From contig CP159990.1 of NCBI GenBank assembly GCA_040702975.1, forward strand, positions 62,001-126,000: a stretch of 64,000 bases of DNA, read 5' to 3'. How positions within the stretch are numbered: the stretch's first letter is position 1; each line of letters begins with the position of its first letter. Under the pieces are notes generated by a model. It was given only the letters and a program-made list of their open reading frames with translations, ran no database searches and was not told where the DNA came from. The translations under genes were made by a program, and so were the position numbers. Shown here one piece after another: positions 24,669 through 32,978 of the stretch. This DNA comes from Roseburia hominis. Its GTDB lineage: Bacteria > Bacillota > Clostridia > Lachnospirales > Lachnospiraceae.

Positions 24669-27566
24669 CTAAACCCTGTCATCCAGTTTTTTCCTGCCCA
24701 GACGTACCTCCTCCATATGACTTGCCAATTCCTCATCCATATGGTCAAACAGATAATTCTTTCCCGGCTCCCGCCGCATTTTGGCCTCTTCCCGAATCTG
24801 CTCATTCACAATGCGCACTTCCTCCAGAAACTCCCTCGAAGAAATCAGCGTCCCTCCCTGTCCAAGAGTGACAACCTGCTCCACCCCGTCGGAAGTAACC
24901 ACCGTCACGTGATATTTCCGCCCGATCTCATGCACCACTTTCTCAATATACTGGTCTGCTGTCTCGGCCTCTTTCGTGTAGACTACATGAATATTGTGAT
25001 ATTTTTGTATCTCTAAAGTATCTCCCTGCACCTTATAGGCATCAAATACCAGAATCACCACACATTTTTTGAATCCCTGATAATTGCTGAGAATATCCAT
25101 AAGTTTCCCTCTGGCCCCTTCAATATTATCCCTGGCCAGTTCCTTTAGATCCTCCCATGCAAAAATCACATTATACCCGTCCACGAGCAGATACTCCGTA
25201 ACTTCCTCTTCCTTCTTCCTGGATTTCCTATGCGCAGGCACCGTGACCGTCTTCGGTGTGCGGACCGGTTTGCGCTCCACCTTTCCATAGGTGCGGATAA
25301 AGATCTCTTCCAGTTCTTTATCCTCCCTGGCATTATAAGAAGTAGGAACCATGGGCTTTTTCTTTCCCGCGTTCGCTCCTGCCATATCCGCTGATCGCTC
25401 CGTGCGTCCTTCGGAATCTGCCTGCCTTGCATTCTCCCCCGGAGCATTCGGCTTTCGTCCCTCGCCGTTCCTTCTTGCCGCCAGCACTTTCTCCATCCGG
25501 CTCTCCAGATGCATATATGACGGCACTTCCTCCCATGGCACATTAAATCCCGCCCCATGCGCGCAGAAAACGGAGCCCGCCGGATTGTCCAGATCGTGCT
25601 CCGGCTCATACCCTGATGCCGCCAGCACTTCCTCTTCGTTATGACACGCTTCATATCCCCGGAAGGTACAAAAAATCCTGCCCTGGCCCTTCGTATACGC
25701 GGTCACCTCCATCTGGTAATCCCGCATCGTCGACACGGGCGCTTTTCCGACAATGACCGCCATATCCTGCCGAAGCTTTGGCGATTGAAATTCACCACAC
25801 ATTTTCTGGATATCCGTAAGCGCCCGTCCCACAGACTGGGCCGGAATCTCCATACAAAAATCATAGAATGGCTCCAGAAGCACACTTTCCGCCTGCATCA
25901 GTCCCTGCCGCACGGCACGATACGTAGACTGTCGGAAATCGCCTCCCTCCGTATGCTTCAGATGTGCCCGCCCGGCAATCAGCGTAATCTTCATATCCGT
26001 AATCACAGATCCCGTCAAAACGCCCCGGTGATCTTTTTCCATCAGATGCGTCAGGATCAGCCGCTGCCAGTTCCGGTCCAGTTCATCTTCACTGCATTCG
26101 CTGGCAAATACCAGACCGCTTCCGGGCTTTCCTGGCTCCAGCAAAAGGTGTACCTCCGCATAATGGCGCAAGGGCTCAAAATGTCCCACACCTTCCACCG
26201 TATTTTTAATCGTTTCCTTATATACAATATTTCCTGCGCCAAAAGAAACTTCCAGACCAAACCGCTCTTTTATCAGGCTCTGGAGGATCTCGATCTGGAC
26301 CTCCCCCATGACCTGCGCATGTATCTCCCCCAATTCTTCATTCCAAACAATCCGAAGCATCGGTTCCTCTTCTTCCAGCTGCCTTAGATTTTTCAGCATC
26401 GTATGCGCGTCACAGCCGTCGGGCAGAATAACCCGGTAATTCAGCACTGGCTCCAGTATGGGCGCCCTGGAATCCTCTTCTATACCCAGCCCCTGCCCGG
26501 GATAGGTATAATTAAGCCCCGTCACCGCACAGACCATTCCGGCTCCTGCCTCCATAGCCATCTCGAATTTCTCACCGGAATAGATCCGGATCTGATTTAC
26601 CTTCTCTTCCCAATGCTCCGATGCGTCAGCCGCATTTCCCAGCATATCCTTCACCTTAAGGACGCCGCCCGTTACCTTCAGATGCGTCAGCCGATTCCCC
26701 TGACTGTCGCGGGAAATCTTATAAACCTTGGCCCCGAATCGGTCTGCCTTGCCGGAACCTGCCCCAAGCCGCGCTTTCTCCCAGCACTTCGCATAACGCC
26801 TGAGACCGTCAAGCAGCTCCATCACGCCGCACGCCTTCAGCGCCGAACCAAAATAACAGGGAAACGCCTTTCTTTCCGCGATCAGACGACGGACCGTGTC
26901 GTCTGCGAGCTGCCCCTCCTCCAAATACTCATTAAGCGCTTCTTCCTCGCACATGGAAAGGTTTTCCCAGAATTCTTCTTCCTTCTCCTTTTCATCAAAT
27001 GCGATACAGCCGTCGCCAAAGACCTGTCTCAGCTCCGCAAGCCTTTCATCCCGGTCCGTCTGCGGCTGGTCCATCTTATTGACAAATAAAAAGACCGGAA
27101 TCCGGTATTTCGCAAGAAGACTCCACAAAGTCCGTGTATGCGCCTGCACGCCGTCCGCTCCGTTTATCACCAGCACTGCATAATCCAGAACCTGCAGCGT
27201 CCGCTCCATCTCCGCAGAAAAGTCCACATGCCCCGGCGTATCCAAAAGCGTCACCCGCACAACATCGGACAAGGCGCCGCCCTCACAGTTTCTCGCATCC
27301 GCCCCTGCTTTCCCTTCTGCTTGTCCCCCCGAAATCTCCGCCGTAAGGTCAAACACCGCCTGCTTGGAGAAAATGGTGATTCCCCGGCTCCGTTCCAGCT
27401 CATAATTGTCCAGAAATGCATTTCCGTGGTCTACTCTGCCTAGTTTCCTTATATTTCCACATAGATATAAAATACTCTCTGATAACGTCGTTTTTCCCGC
27501 ATCCACGTGGGCGAGGATACCGATACATATATGTTTTTCAGGTTTATTCGATGTAATTCCCATCAA
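24669..27566 (-). CDS. TetM/TetO-like translational GTPase fused to a Rae1/YacP-like NYN nuclease domain
   Basis: This 965-residue fusion begins with an EF-G-like GTPase. P-loop GILAHVDAGKTTLSES lies near residue 16, switch motif RSRGITIF near 59, TPGHVDF near 113 and NKMD near 163. EF-G-type domains II-V as in ribosomal protection proteins run to about residue 690. A charged linker (about 690-785) leads to a NYN/YacP domain at 791-965 with acidic residues Asp796 (VDGYN), Asp842 (VFDAYK), Asp871 (TADQYIE) and Asp893 (TSDGVEQ). Rae1/YacP of Bacillus cuts mRNA in the ribosomal A site. The fusion suggests a GTPase that delivers a nuclease to the A site, perhaps of stalled ribosomes. Tetracycline resistance is not implied. 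Confidence 0.82.
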   Translation of the reverse strand: MMGITSNKPEKHICIGILAHVDAGKTTLSESILYLCGNIRKLGRVDHGNAFLDNYELERSRGITIFSKQAVFDLTAEISGGQAEGKAGADARNCEGGALSDVVRVTLLDTPGHVDFSAEMERTLQVLDYAVLVINGADGVQAHTRTLWSLLAKYRIPVFLFVNKMDQPQTDRDERLAELRQVFGDGCIAFDEKEKEEEFWENLSMCEEEALNEYLEEGQLADDTVRRLIAERKAFPCYFGSALKACGVMELLDGLRRYAKCWEKARLGAGSGKADRFGAKVYKISRDSQGNRLTHLKVTGGVLKVKDMLGNAADASEHWEEKVNQIRIYSGEKFEMAMEAGAGMVCAVTGLNYTYPGQGLGIEEDSRAPILEPVLNYRVILPDGCDAHTMLKNLRQLEEEEPMLRIVWNEELGEIHAQVMGEVQIEILQSLIKERFGLEVSFGAGNIVYKETIKNTVEGVGHFEPLRHYAEVHLLLEPGKPGSGLVFASECSEDELDRNWQRLILTHLMEKDHRGVLTGSVITDMKITLIAGRAHLKHTEGGDFRQSTYRAVRQGLMQAESVLLEPFYDFCMEIPAQSVGRALTDIQKMCGEFQSPKLRQDMAVIVGKAPVSTMRDYQMEVTAYTKGQGRIFCTFRGYEACHNEEEVLAASGYEPEHDLDNPAGSVFCAHGAGFNVPWEEVPSYMHLESRMEKVLAARRNGEGRKPNAPGENARQADSEGRTERSADMAGANAGKKKPMVPTSYNAREDKELEEIFIRTYGKVERKPVRTPKTVTVPAHRKSRKKEEEVTEYLLVDGYNVIFAWEDLKELARDNIEGARGKLMDILSNYQGFKKCVVILVFDAYKVQGDTLEIQKYHNIHVVYTKEAETADQYIEKVVHEIGRKYHVTVVTSDGVEQVVTLGQGGTLISSREFLEEVRIVNEQIREEAKMRREPGKNYLFDHMDEELASHMEEVRLGRKKLDDRV

Positions 27567-27654
27567 AAATACCCCTTTCTGTTGTCTATGATATCAACAT
27601 TATCATAACACAGAAAGAGGCGTTGGTCGATAAATTATTCTTTTAGGTAAAATC

Positions 27655-27828
27655 TTAAATATTATCCGTCTTCTTCCACACGTATTGGCTGACCCCAAAT
27701 ATGATCGTAAGCAATACTATGAGGAATCCACATCCTGTGGTCAAGGTAAAGATTCCAAATGTATCGATCACCTTACCGCCTGCCAGATTACCTACAATAC
27801 CTGTAAGCGCCATAGAAGCGTTTCTGTA
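27655..27828 (-). pseudogene. C-terminal remnant of an MFS transporter
   Basis: About 57 codons are open on the minus strand, ending at the TAA at 27657-27655. The sequence MALTGIVGNLAGGKVIDTFG, followed by a hydrophobic helix and a VWKKTDNI tail, looks like the last two helices of a major facilitator transporter. An in-frame stop (27831-27829) closes it upstream and no ribosome-binding site is present. A different plus-strand frame over the same bases is its shadow. Confidence 0.55.
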
Positions 27829-27940
27829 TTATTTACAATTTATGGCATTTTTTGTTTTTTATCACTCAAATTAATTGTTGGATTTTAATATATTTACAGG
27901 ACCTCATATGAAGTGTTATAGAACTGTAAAAAGCTGTCTA

Positions 27941-28078
27941 AAAATAGAATGTGCGCTCGCACATTCTTCGCGAGCGAGCGGGCTGCGTAGCAGCATTTCC
28001 TTCCCGCGAGCTGTGCATTATCGCACGAAGTGCGTTTTATTTCATAGGAAAATGCCACGCACTTTCCTATGAAATAAA
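27941..28078. repeat. Palindrome-rich intergenic element
   Basis: The element contains AGAATGTGC-gctc-GCACATTCT (27946-27967), GCTGC-gta-GCAGC, GCAC-gaa-GTGC and a 13-bp stem ATTTCATAGGAAA with TTTCCTATGAAAT (28039-28075). A shortened relative lies at 19451-19489. The remaining bases of 27829-27940 show no gene. Confidence 0.65.
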
Positions 28079-28126
28079 AAGGGAAAACCCCCTGCCGCGC
28101 AAAACGCAGCAGGGGGCTTTCCCTTA
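28078..28126 (-). terminator. Terminator of the GGDEF gene
   Basis: On the minus strand AAGGGAAA and CCCCCTG pair with CAGGGGG and TTTCCCTT around a GC-rich loop. A T-run (TTTTTATTTC) follows. It lies about 60 nt after the diguanylate cyclase stop. Confidence 0.75.
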
Positions 28127-28187
28127 CCATTACTAAATTTACTCTTATTTTAAATCATTTTTCAGATTGATTTATTCCATCTTCTCA

Positions 28188-29276
28188 TCAGGGGATTTCC
28201 ACACTCACTACGCAGTTTTTCCCCTTGTCTTTTGCTTTATACAAACACTGATCTGCCAGATTCACCATTGTAGCTATACTTGTATCTACCATCGTTCTGG
28301 CCATGCAGAGGCCTACGCTGACCGTCACCTTCATGACCAGATTGCCTGACCTGAACTCTGCTTCCTCCACAAGGCGCCGGAATCTTTCCGCCGCTTCCTG
28401 ATAATCATGCTCACAATGCAGATATACGGTAAACTCTTCCCCGCCCCAACGACAGTAATATGTCCGTCTGCAAAAAGCCTTCTCCAAAATTTCTGCAATC
28501 CCTTTCAGCACAATATCTCCATTATTATGGCCATACCGGTCATTAACATTTTTAAAATTATCGATATCAATGATCATTACGGCCACTTTTTCCGGTTTTG
28601 GATTCTGGTAATCCGCATCCACAAGGGAGTTAAAGCCATACCGGTTATAAACCCCCGTAAGCGCATCGTGGCAGTACAGATGACGAAATTTTTGTTCGGA
28701 TTCCAGAAGCTGCCCCTGCGTCTGCGCGCGAATGATCTCAACAAACAGTGCCAACAGATAACAGGCCACAAAATAAAACGGAAAACGAAGCATGAACTCA
28801 TCTGTATAACGGTACCATAACAATTTTTTCCCAAAAGGAACCCAAAACAAAAAGATGAGCATGAGAAAAACAATCGTACTATAAAGTGTTCCGGATTTTC
28901 TTCCAAAAATCAACAGTGAAAAGGAAGGAACCAGGCACACCCAGAGGGCACTGAACCCATTCGGGATACCGGAAACCAGAAAAAATGCCAGCAGCACAAT
29001 CGTTTCTCCCGCAAAGAAAATATATAACATTTTCCCTTTCTTATCATCTCGTTTTGCAAATACTACATTTACAATGCAGGCCACGGAAAAAAACAGCGTA
29101 CTCATCATCAGAGTATATTCTCTGGTAAAAAAATTGACCACCGTCATAACAAGCGAAACCAATGCAAGAAGGATATTCAGCCATTCAAACATCAGTCTTT
29201 TTCTCGTATCATCATCGCGAATTGCTTCTTGCATTCCAGCCATAGTATCATTTATTTTCGTCCTGAACCAATCCAT
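28188..29276 (-). CDS. Membrane diguanylate cyclase (GGDEF domain)
   Basis: The 362-residue protein has a 29-residue charged N terminus, about six membrane helices (residues 30-180), and a cytosolic GGDEF domain (about 195-360). HDALTGVYNRYGFN, IIDIDNFKNVNDRYGH and the active-site GGEEF at 278-282 are intact, so it should make c-di-GMP from two GTP. The inhibitory RxxD site five residues before GGEEF is absent (RTYY there), so product feedback is unlikely. There is no EAL domain. The membrane part may sense a signal but is not a named domain. GAGGAAG precedes ATG 29276. Confidence 0.88.
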   Translation of the reverse strand: MDWFRTKINDTMAGMQEAIRDDDTRKRLMFEWLNILLALVSLVMTVVNFFTREYTLMMSTLFFSVACIVNVVFAKRDDKKGKMLYIFFAGETIVLLAFFLVSGIPNGFSALWVCLVPSFSLLIFGRKSGTLYSTIVFLMLIFLFWVPFGKKLLWYRYTDEFMLRFPFYFVACYLLALFVEIIRAQTQGQLLESEQKFRHLYCHDALTGVYNRYGFNSLVDADYQNPKPEKVAVMIIDIDNFKNVNDRYGHNNGDIVLKGIAEILEKAFCRRTYYCRWGGEEFTVYLHCEHDYQEAAERFRRLVEEAEFRSGNLVMKVTVSVGLCMARTMVDTSIATMVNLADQCLYKAKDKGKNCVVSVEIP

Positions 29277-29649
29277 TTTTCTTCCTCACTATACCACCCT
29301 GATTTTATAAACCACCCTGCCTGCTATTCGGACCTTTGCATCTCACCATAACATCCAGCACAAAGTTGACCTTGTCCATATAGGCAAAGGCCGGATACCC
29401 CTGATATATATAGTTCATTATATTGTAACACTTTTTCTTTCGAGCTGGGAATCAATTTTGTTTCAAATTGTGTTAAATTTGCATATTTACCTTTTTCATA
29501 AAAATGAATAGCTGCCTGACGTTCATTCAGGTATGCTTAGCAGCCAAAAAACGTCCACCGAACGTTTTTGTCGTATACATGGCACCAAGAAAGAGGATAT
29601 CACAAAACTCAAGTGATACCCTCTATATAATGTAATCCAACCCATTTAA
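29277..29649. other. Intergenic region with hairpins and no clear gene
   Basis: Features seen here are a TCAGRTATGC motif (29527-29544), a hairpin AAAAACGT/ACGTTTTT (29547-29569) and the parvulin terminator (29592-29624). A 37-codon minus frame at 29305-29418 (starts MNYIYQGYPAFAYMDK) has no ribosome-binding site and is probably a remnant. Confidence 0.5.
29592..29624 (-). terminator. Terminator of the parvulin gene
   Basis: AGAGG-TATCAC (one mismatch) pairs with GTGATA-CCTCT around a 9-nt loop. The minus strand continues TTTCTT. It lies 26 nt after the parvulin stop. Confidence 0.7.
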
Positions 29650-30390
29650 TTATTTCATATATTTCTTCTTCAGTTCTTCCACCTTATCCGTATAAGCCTT
29701 ATTCTGCTTTTGCTGGAGAAGATTTCTCCGAATATTCTCTTTCACTTCCTCAAATGGAGCCGTCGTCGCTTCATTTTTCTTCTCGACCTTGATCAAATGA
29801 TATCCGAACTGCGTCTTTACCGGTCCGACTACATGTCCCACTTCCGCGTCAAATGCTGCATGTTCAAACTCCGGCACCATCTGGCCTTTTCCGAATTCGC
29901 CCAGGTCTCCTCCCCTTTGTCCGGACGGACAGGTCGAAAATTCTTTAGCCGCCTCCTCAAATTCCTTCTCGCCTTTTACGATACTCTCCAGAATCTCGCT
30001 GCATTTCGCCTCATCTTCCACAAGAATATGCTTTGCACTTACCGTAGCTCCCTTGGAGAACTGCTGCGGATTCGCCTCATAATATGCCCTCGCCTCTTCC
30101 GCGGACACCTCCAGCCCACGCATCGCCTCGGCCATCGCCATCTGCGCCAGAATATCACGCTTTGCGCTTTCCAGGATCTTCTTGAAATCCTCCGTCTCGT
30201 CCAGCTTCATCTCTTCGCCCATCTGCGCATACAAGTGAAGCGCAACAAGCTGATCAATGCACTGCTGTCTGAACTGTGGATTGGAAAGATAAACTCTCTG
30301 TTCCTTTGGCAGATTCTGCGCAAACGCGTCCAGATCCGCCTGGGTGATCTCTCTTCCTGCTACAACTGCTAATACTTCCTGACTACTCAT
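29650..30390 (-). CDS. Cytosolic parvulin-type peptidyl-prolyl isomerase
   Basis: The 246-residue protein has an N-terminal SurA-like helical region (residues 1-115). A rotamase (PpiC) domain follows over about 118-205: VSAKHILVEDEAKC, CPSGQRGGDLGEFGKGQMV, FGYHLIKVE. A charged helix closes it. It has no signal peptide, unlike PrsA, so it is likely cytosolic and may act as a folding helper. It is monocistronic, with its own terminator. Confidence 0.9.
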   Translation of the reverse strand: MSSQEVLAVVAGREITQADLDAFAQNLPKEQRVYLSNPQFRQQCIDQLVALHLYAQMGEEMKLDETEDFKKILESAKRDILAQMAMAEAMRGLEVSAEEARAYYEANPQQFSKGATVSAKHILVEDEAKCSEILESIVKGEKEFEEAAKEFSTCPSGQRGGDLGEFGKGQMVPEFEHAAFDAEVGHVVGPVKTQFGYHLIKVEKKNEATTAPFEEVKENIRRNLLQQKQNKAYTDKVEELKKKYMK

Positions 30391-30706
30391 ATTTCATAAT
30401 TCTCCTTTTCCTTCTTTCTTCGGAACTATTTTCCAAAGAAATATCGATGATAATGACTATGAATCTATATTAACATACCCGATATTCCTTGTCACCGAAA
30501 GATTTTAGATACCATCAAATTCGGCATCAGCTTTTTCCCCCCCTAGACCTCTATTCCTTTTCCATTTATTCCGGTACGTTTAAATGCACTGATACGAACA
30601 TCCGACCTTCACTTCGGAACGCCTGGCAGCAAAAATGGCATCTCTACGCCGCGCATACCACGCCTGCCATACAGATACCATTCCAAAACGCACTATAAAT
30701 TTTCTA
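30391..30706. other. Intergenic region, nothing recognised
   Basis: These 316 bases lie between the parvulin start and the lactate dehydrogenase stop. I see no credible gene on either strand, no clear terminator and no repeat. Small frames here have no ribosome-binding sites. Confidence 0.5.
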
Positions 30707-31648
30707 CTAATCCAACCCCGCCAGAACTTCATGCAGCTCCGTCGCAGACTGCAAAAGCTTCTCTTTTTCCTCCTCACTTAGCGGAATCTCCAGCACCTGC
30801 TCCGCTCCGTCCTGGGAAACGATCGTCGGAACACTGATGCAAATATCATTCATTCCATATTCGCCCTGCATCAGGCTGGACACCGGAAGGACCGAATGCT
30901 CATTCCGCACAATACACTCCGCAATTCTCGCGACCGCCATCGCAACTCCATAATACGTCGCGCCCTTACGCTCAATAATCTCGTAAGCGCTGTCCCGCAC
31001 CTGTCTGTAAATCCGCTCCATCGATTCCTCGTGCTCATAATGCCCGCGCAGCTCACAGAAATCATTTACACTGATGCCGGAAACATTTGCCCCACTCCAG
31101 ACCGCCAGCTCGCTGTCTCCATGCTCACCGATAATATACGCATGAACGCTCCGGCTGTCCACATTCAAATGCTCGCTGAGCAAATATTTGAAGCGCGCAG
31201 AGTCCAGAACCGTACCGCTTCCGAACACTCTCTCCTTCGGATAGCCGGAAAGTTTAAGAGCCGCATAAGTCAAAATGTCCACCGGATTTGCAACAATCAG
31301 CAGGATTCCTTCAAAATTCCGCTTCGTGATCTCCGGAATGATCGACTTGAAAATCCCCACATTTTTATGCACCAAATCCAGCCGTGTCTCTCCCGGCTTC
31401 TGGTTCGCTCCCGCAGTGATCACGATCAGCGCACAATCACTGATGTCGTCATAAGTTCCCGCATAAATCTGCATCGGGTGCGTATACGGTCGGCCGTGGC
31501 TCAGATCCATCGCCTCTCCCTCTGCCTTCGCCTGGTTCGCATCAATCAGGACCAGCTCGGAAAATAATCCTTTCTGCATCAGACTAAATGCGGAAGATGC
31601 ACCCACGAATCCACAGCCAATTACTGCCGCTTTTTGTATATTCATCAT
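30707..31648 (-). CDS. ldh: L-lactate dehydrogenase
   Basis: This 313-residue member of the NAD-dependent lactate/malate dehydrogenase family has the Rossmann motif AVIGCGFVGASSAFSL and the adenine-binding VLIDANQAKAEGEAMD. ITAGANQKPGETRLDL contains the substrate-specificity Gln (as in lactate rather than malate enzymes). The catalytic His is in IIGEHGDSELAVWS. It reduces pyruvate to L-lactate in fermentation. It is monocistronic with GGAGGTAAGAGG before the ATG. A small palindrome (31737-31751) upstream may be an operator. Confidence 0.92.
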   Translation of the reverse strand: MMNIQKAAVIGCGFVGASSAFSLMQKGLFSELVLIDANQAKAEGEAMDLSHGRPYTHPMQIYAGTYDDISDCALIVITAGANQKPGETRLDLVHKNVGIFKSIIPEITKRNFEGILLIVANPVDILTYAALKLSGYPKERVFGSGTVLDSARFKYLLSEHLNVDSRSVHAYIIGEHGDSELAVWSGANVSGISVNDFCELRGHYEHEESMERIYRQVRDSAYEIIERKGATYYGVAMAVARIAECIVRNEHSVLPVSSLMQGEYGMNDICISVPTIVSQDGAEQVLEIPLSEEEKEKLLQSATELHEVLAGLD

Positions 31649-31736
31649 ATCCTCTTACCTCCGTAATATTTTCCCTGGACTATCTACAAAATACCACCTT
31701 ACCTTTTAAATGGCAAGGCACATATTTCTAATTATG

Positions 31737-31751
31737 TGATAACTTTTATCA
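31737..31751. promoter_or_regulatory. Possible operator upstream of ldh
   Basis: TGATAA-ctt-TTATCA is a perfect 6-3-6 palindrome about 90 nt upstream of the ldh ATG. It could be a redox-regulator (Rex-like) site, but it departs from the usual TTGTTAA-type consensus. Confidence 0.3.
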
Positions 31752-31862
31752 AATTATTCCCGCATATTGCAAAGTCAATTTCCACCTCCCCTGTATATTC
31801 CCCCCAGAAACTGGAAATTCTATAACCAGATACCATACTATTTTCAAAAGGAGGAACCGCAA

Positions 31863-32117
31863 ATGAAATCCATTATTTTAAATGGTCTTTATATGGAAGA
31901 ACCCGAACACGCCCACAAATATTTAAAAGAAAAGCTCGAGCTTTCCGACGATTACCAGAACAGCATGGACACTCTGCAGGACTGCCTGAATAACATGCAA
32001 AACACCCGCATCGAGGTCTACCACAGCGACGGGCAGAGCAAATATTTCCGCGAACTAATCCAGGTCTTTGCTGCTGCCGGAAAAGAAAATGATGATATTA
32101 TCGTATCATTACAGTAA
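31863..32117 (+). CDS. Barstar-family protein (ribonuclease inhibitor-like), orphan
   Basis: The 84-residue protein matches the barstar layout. An N-terminal strand (IILNGLYM) is followed by a helix ending LKEKLELSDDYQNSMDTLQD, with the family pattern of a Tyr-x-Asn-type segment then Asp-x-Leu-x-Asp-Cys-Leu. After a strand (RIEVYHSDG) comes a long helix (YFRELIQVFAAAGKEN) and a final strand (DDIIVSL). Barstar blocks barnase-type RNases. No barnase or other RNase toxin is encoded next to it, so its partner is unknown. AAAGGAGG precedes ATG 31863. The gene stands alone, convergent with the hypothetical gene at 32132. Confidence 0.75.
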   Translation: MKSIILNGLYMEEPEHAHKYLKEKLELSDDYQNSMDTLQDCLNNMQNTRIEVYHSDGQSKYFRELIQVFAAAGKENDDIIVSLQ

Positions 32118-32131
32118 AAATCCTGACCATT

Positions 32132-32566
32132 TTAAGACAATTCCAAAGAAATTTGCTGATTACACCAGATAATCCCAATTTCAAGGAATATCGGATAGAG
32201 ATAGCTTGCCCCGAACGTCCCCAATTTTTTCGGCCCGGTGATGTCCACCTGCTTTTGCTGCAATTCGATCGCCTTGTGAAATGCAAGAAAAACGGTCGCT
32301 TTCGTGATCGACTTATCCTTACGGGTAACAAACATTTCATGCCCGCGAATGGAATAAGAAAATTCCAGTTTTTTGGCCGTCATAAAGGGAGTCCCTTTGT
32401 ACAACTCAATCACCTCCCAAAGACAGTCGTCAAGCGCTGCAGGAACCATTTCCTCTTTACATGCAATCTGCTCACGCACCATTTCCTGCAGGCGCTTCAC
32501 ACTGTCCGGCACCTTCTTCGGCTCTGTTTTCCAAAAACTTTCCCTCTCTTTTCCCAAATCCTGCAT
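32132..32566 (-). CDS. Conserved-looking hypothetical protein
   Basis: The 144-residue protein begins behind a strong AGGAGGAG site. The N-terminal half is helical and charged. The second half has FSYSIRGHEMFVTRKDKSITKATVFLA, cut here into strand-turn-helix segments, and ends with a small hydrophobic stretch (LGTFGASYLYPIFLEIG). There is no signal peptide, clear catalytic set or membrane helix. I do not recognise the family. It ends 14 nt from the end of the convergent barstar gene. Confidence 0.6.
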   Translation of the reverse strand: MQDLGKERESFWKTEPKKVPDSVKRLQEMVREQIACKEEMVPAALDDCLWEVIELYKGTPFMTAKKLEFSYSIRGHEMFVTRKDKSITKATVFLAFHKAIELQQKQVDITGPKKLGTFGASYLYPIFLEIGIIWCNQQISLELS

Positions 32567-32855
32567 GACTACTCCTCCTAATGCCAGCCATTTATTTTAT
32601 CTACATTCCAGATTGTCGTCATCTTTCGACATCCGAATATTAAAAAATATATGTTTTCATTACACCGCTTCCTTTTAATCTCTCCATATCAAGCACACCT
32701 TGCATTAAGTCTACGGTTATAATCAAAATACGTTTTCTTTTTAACAACTATACCCTATCGCCTATTACATTGCAATATCTACGTCATTTCTCTCATCAAA
32801 ATAACAAGCACTTTCCGTCACATTATTGATGACAATTAACAGCCGCATCCAGCAT

Positions 32856-32899
32856 AAAAAGGTCTGAGAAGACCCCACCCGGAATCTTTCCAGACCTCT
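32856..32899 (-). terminator. Terminator of the CAP-domain gene
   Basis: On the minus strand AGAGGTCTG pairs with CAGACCTTT around a 24-nt loop, followed by a T-run (TTTTTATG). The rest of 32567-32978 shows no gene. Confidence 0.75.
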
Positions 32900-32978
32900 T
32901 TCCTACCCTTGAGGCAAAACACATTTTACCTCCTGTTTTCTATCTTTTCTTTACGCTCTGCGCTCCAGAAATCCAAAA

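Noticed and set aside
24669..27566. Tetracycline resistance gene (tetM/tetO type)
   Set aside because: The GTPase part is only distantly TetM-like and is fused to a nuclease. No mobile element flanks it, so resistance cannot be claimed.
27685..27888. 67-codon plus-strand frame
   Set aside because: It is antisense to the MFS remnant and has no ribosome-binding site.
31737..31751. Confident Rex operator for ldh
   Set aside because: Only a short palindrome is seen and it departs from the known consensus, so it is listed with low confidence only.
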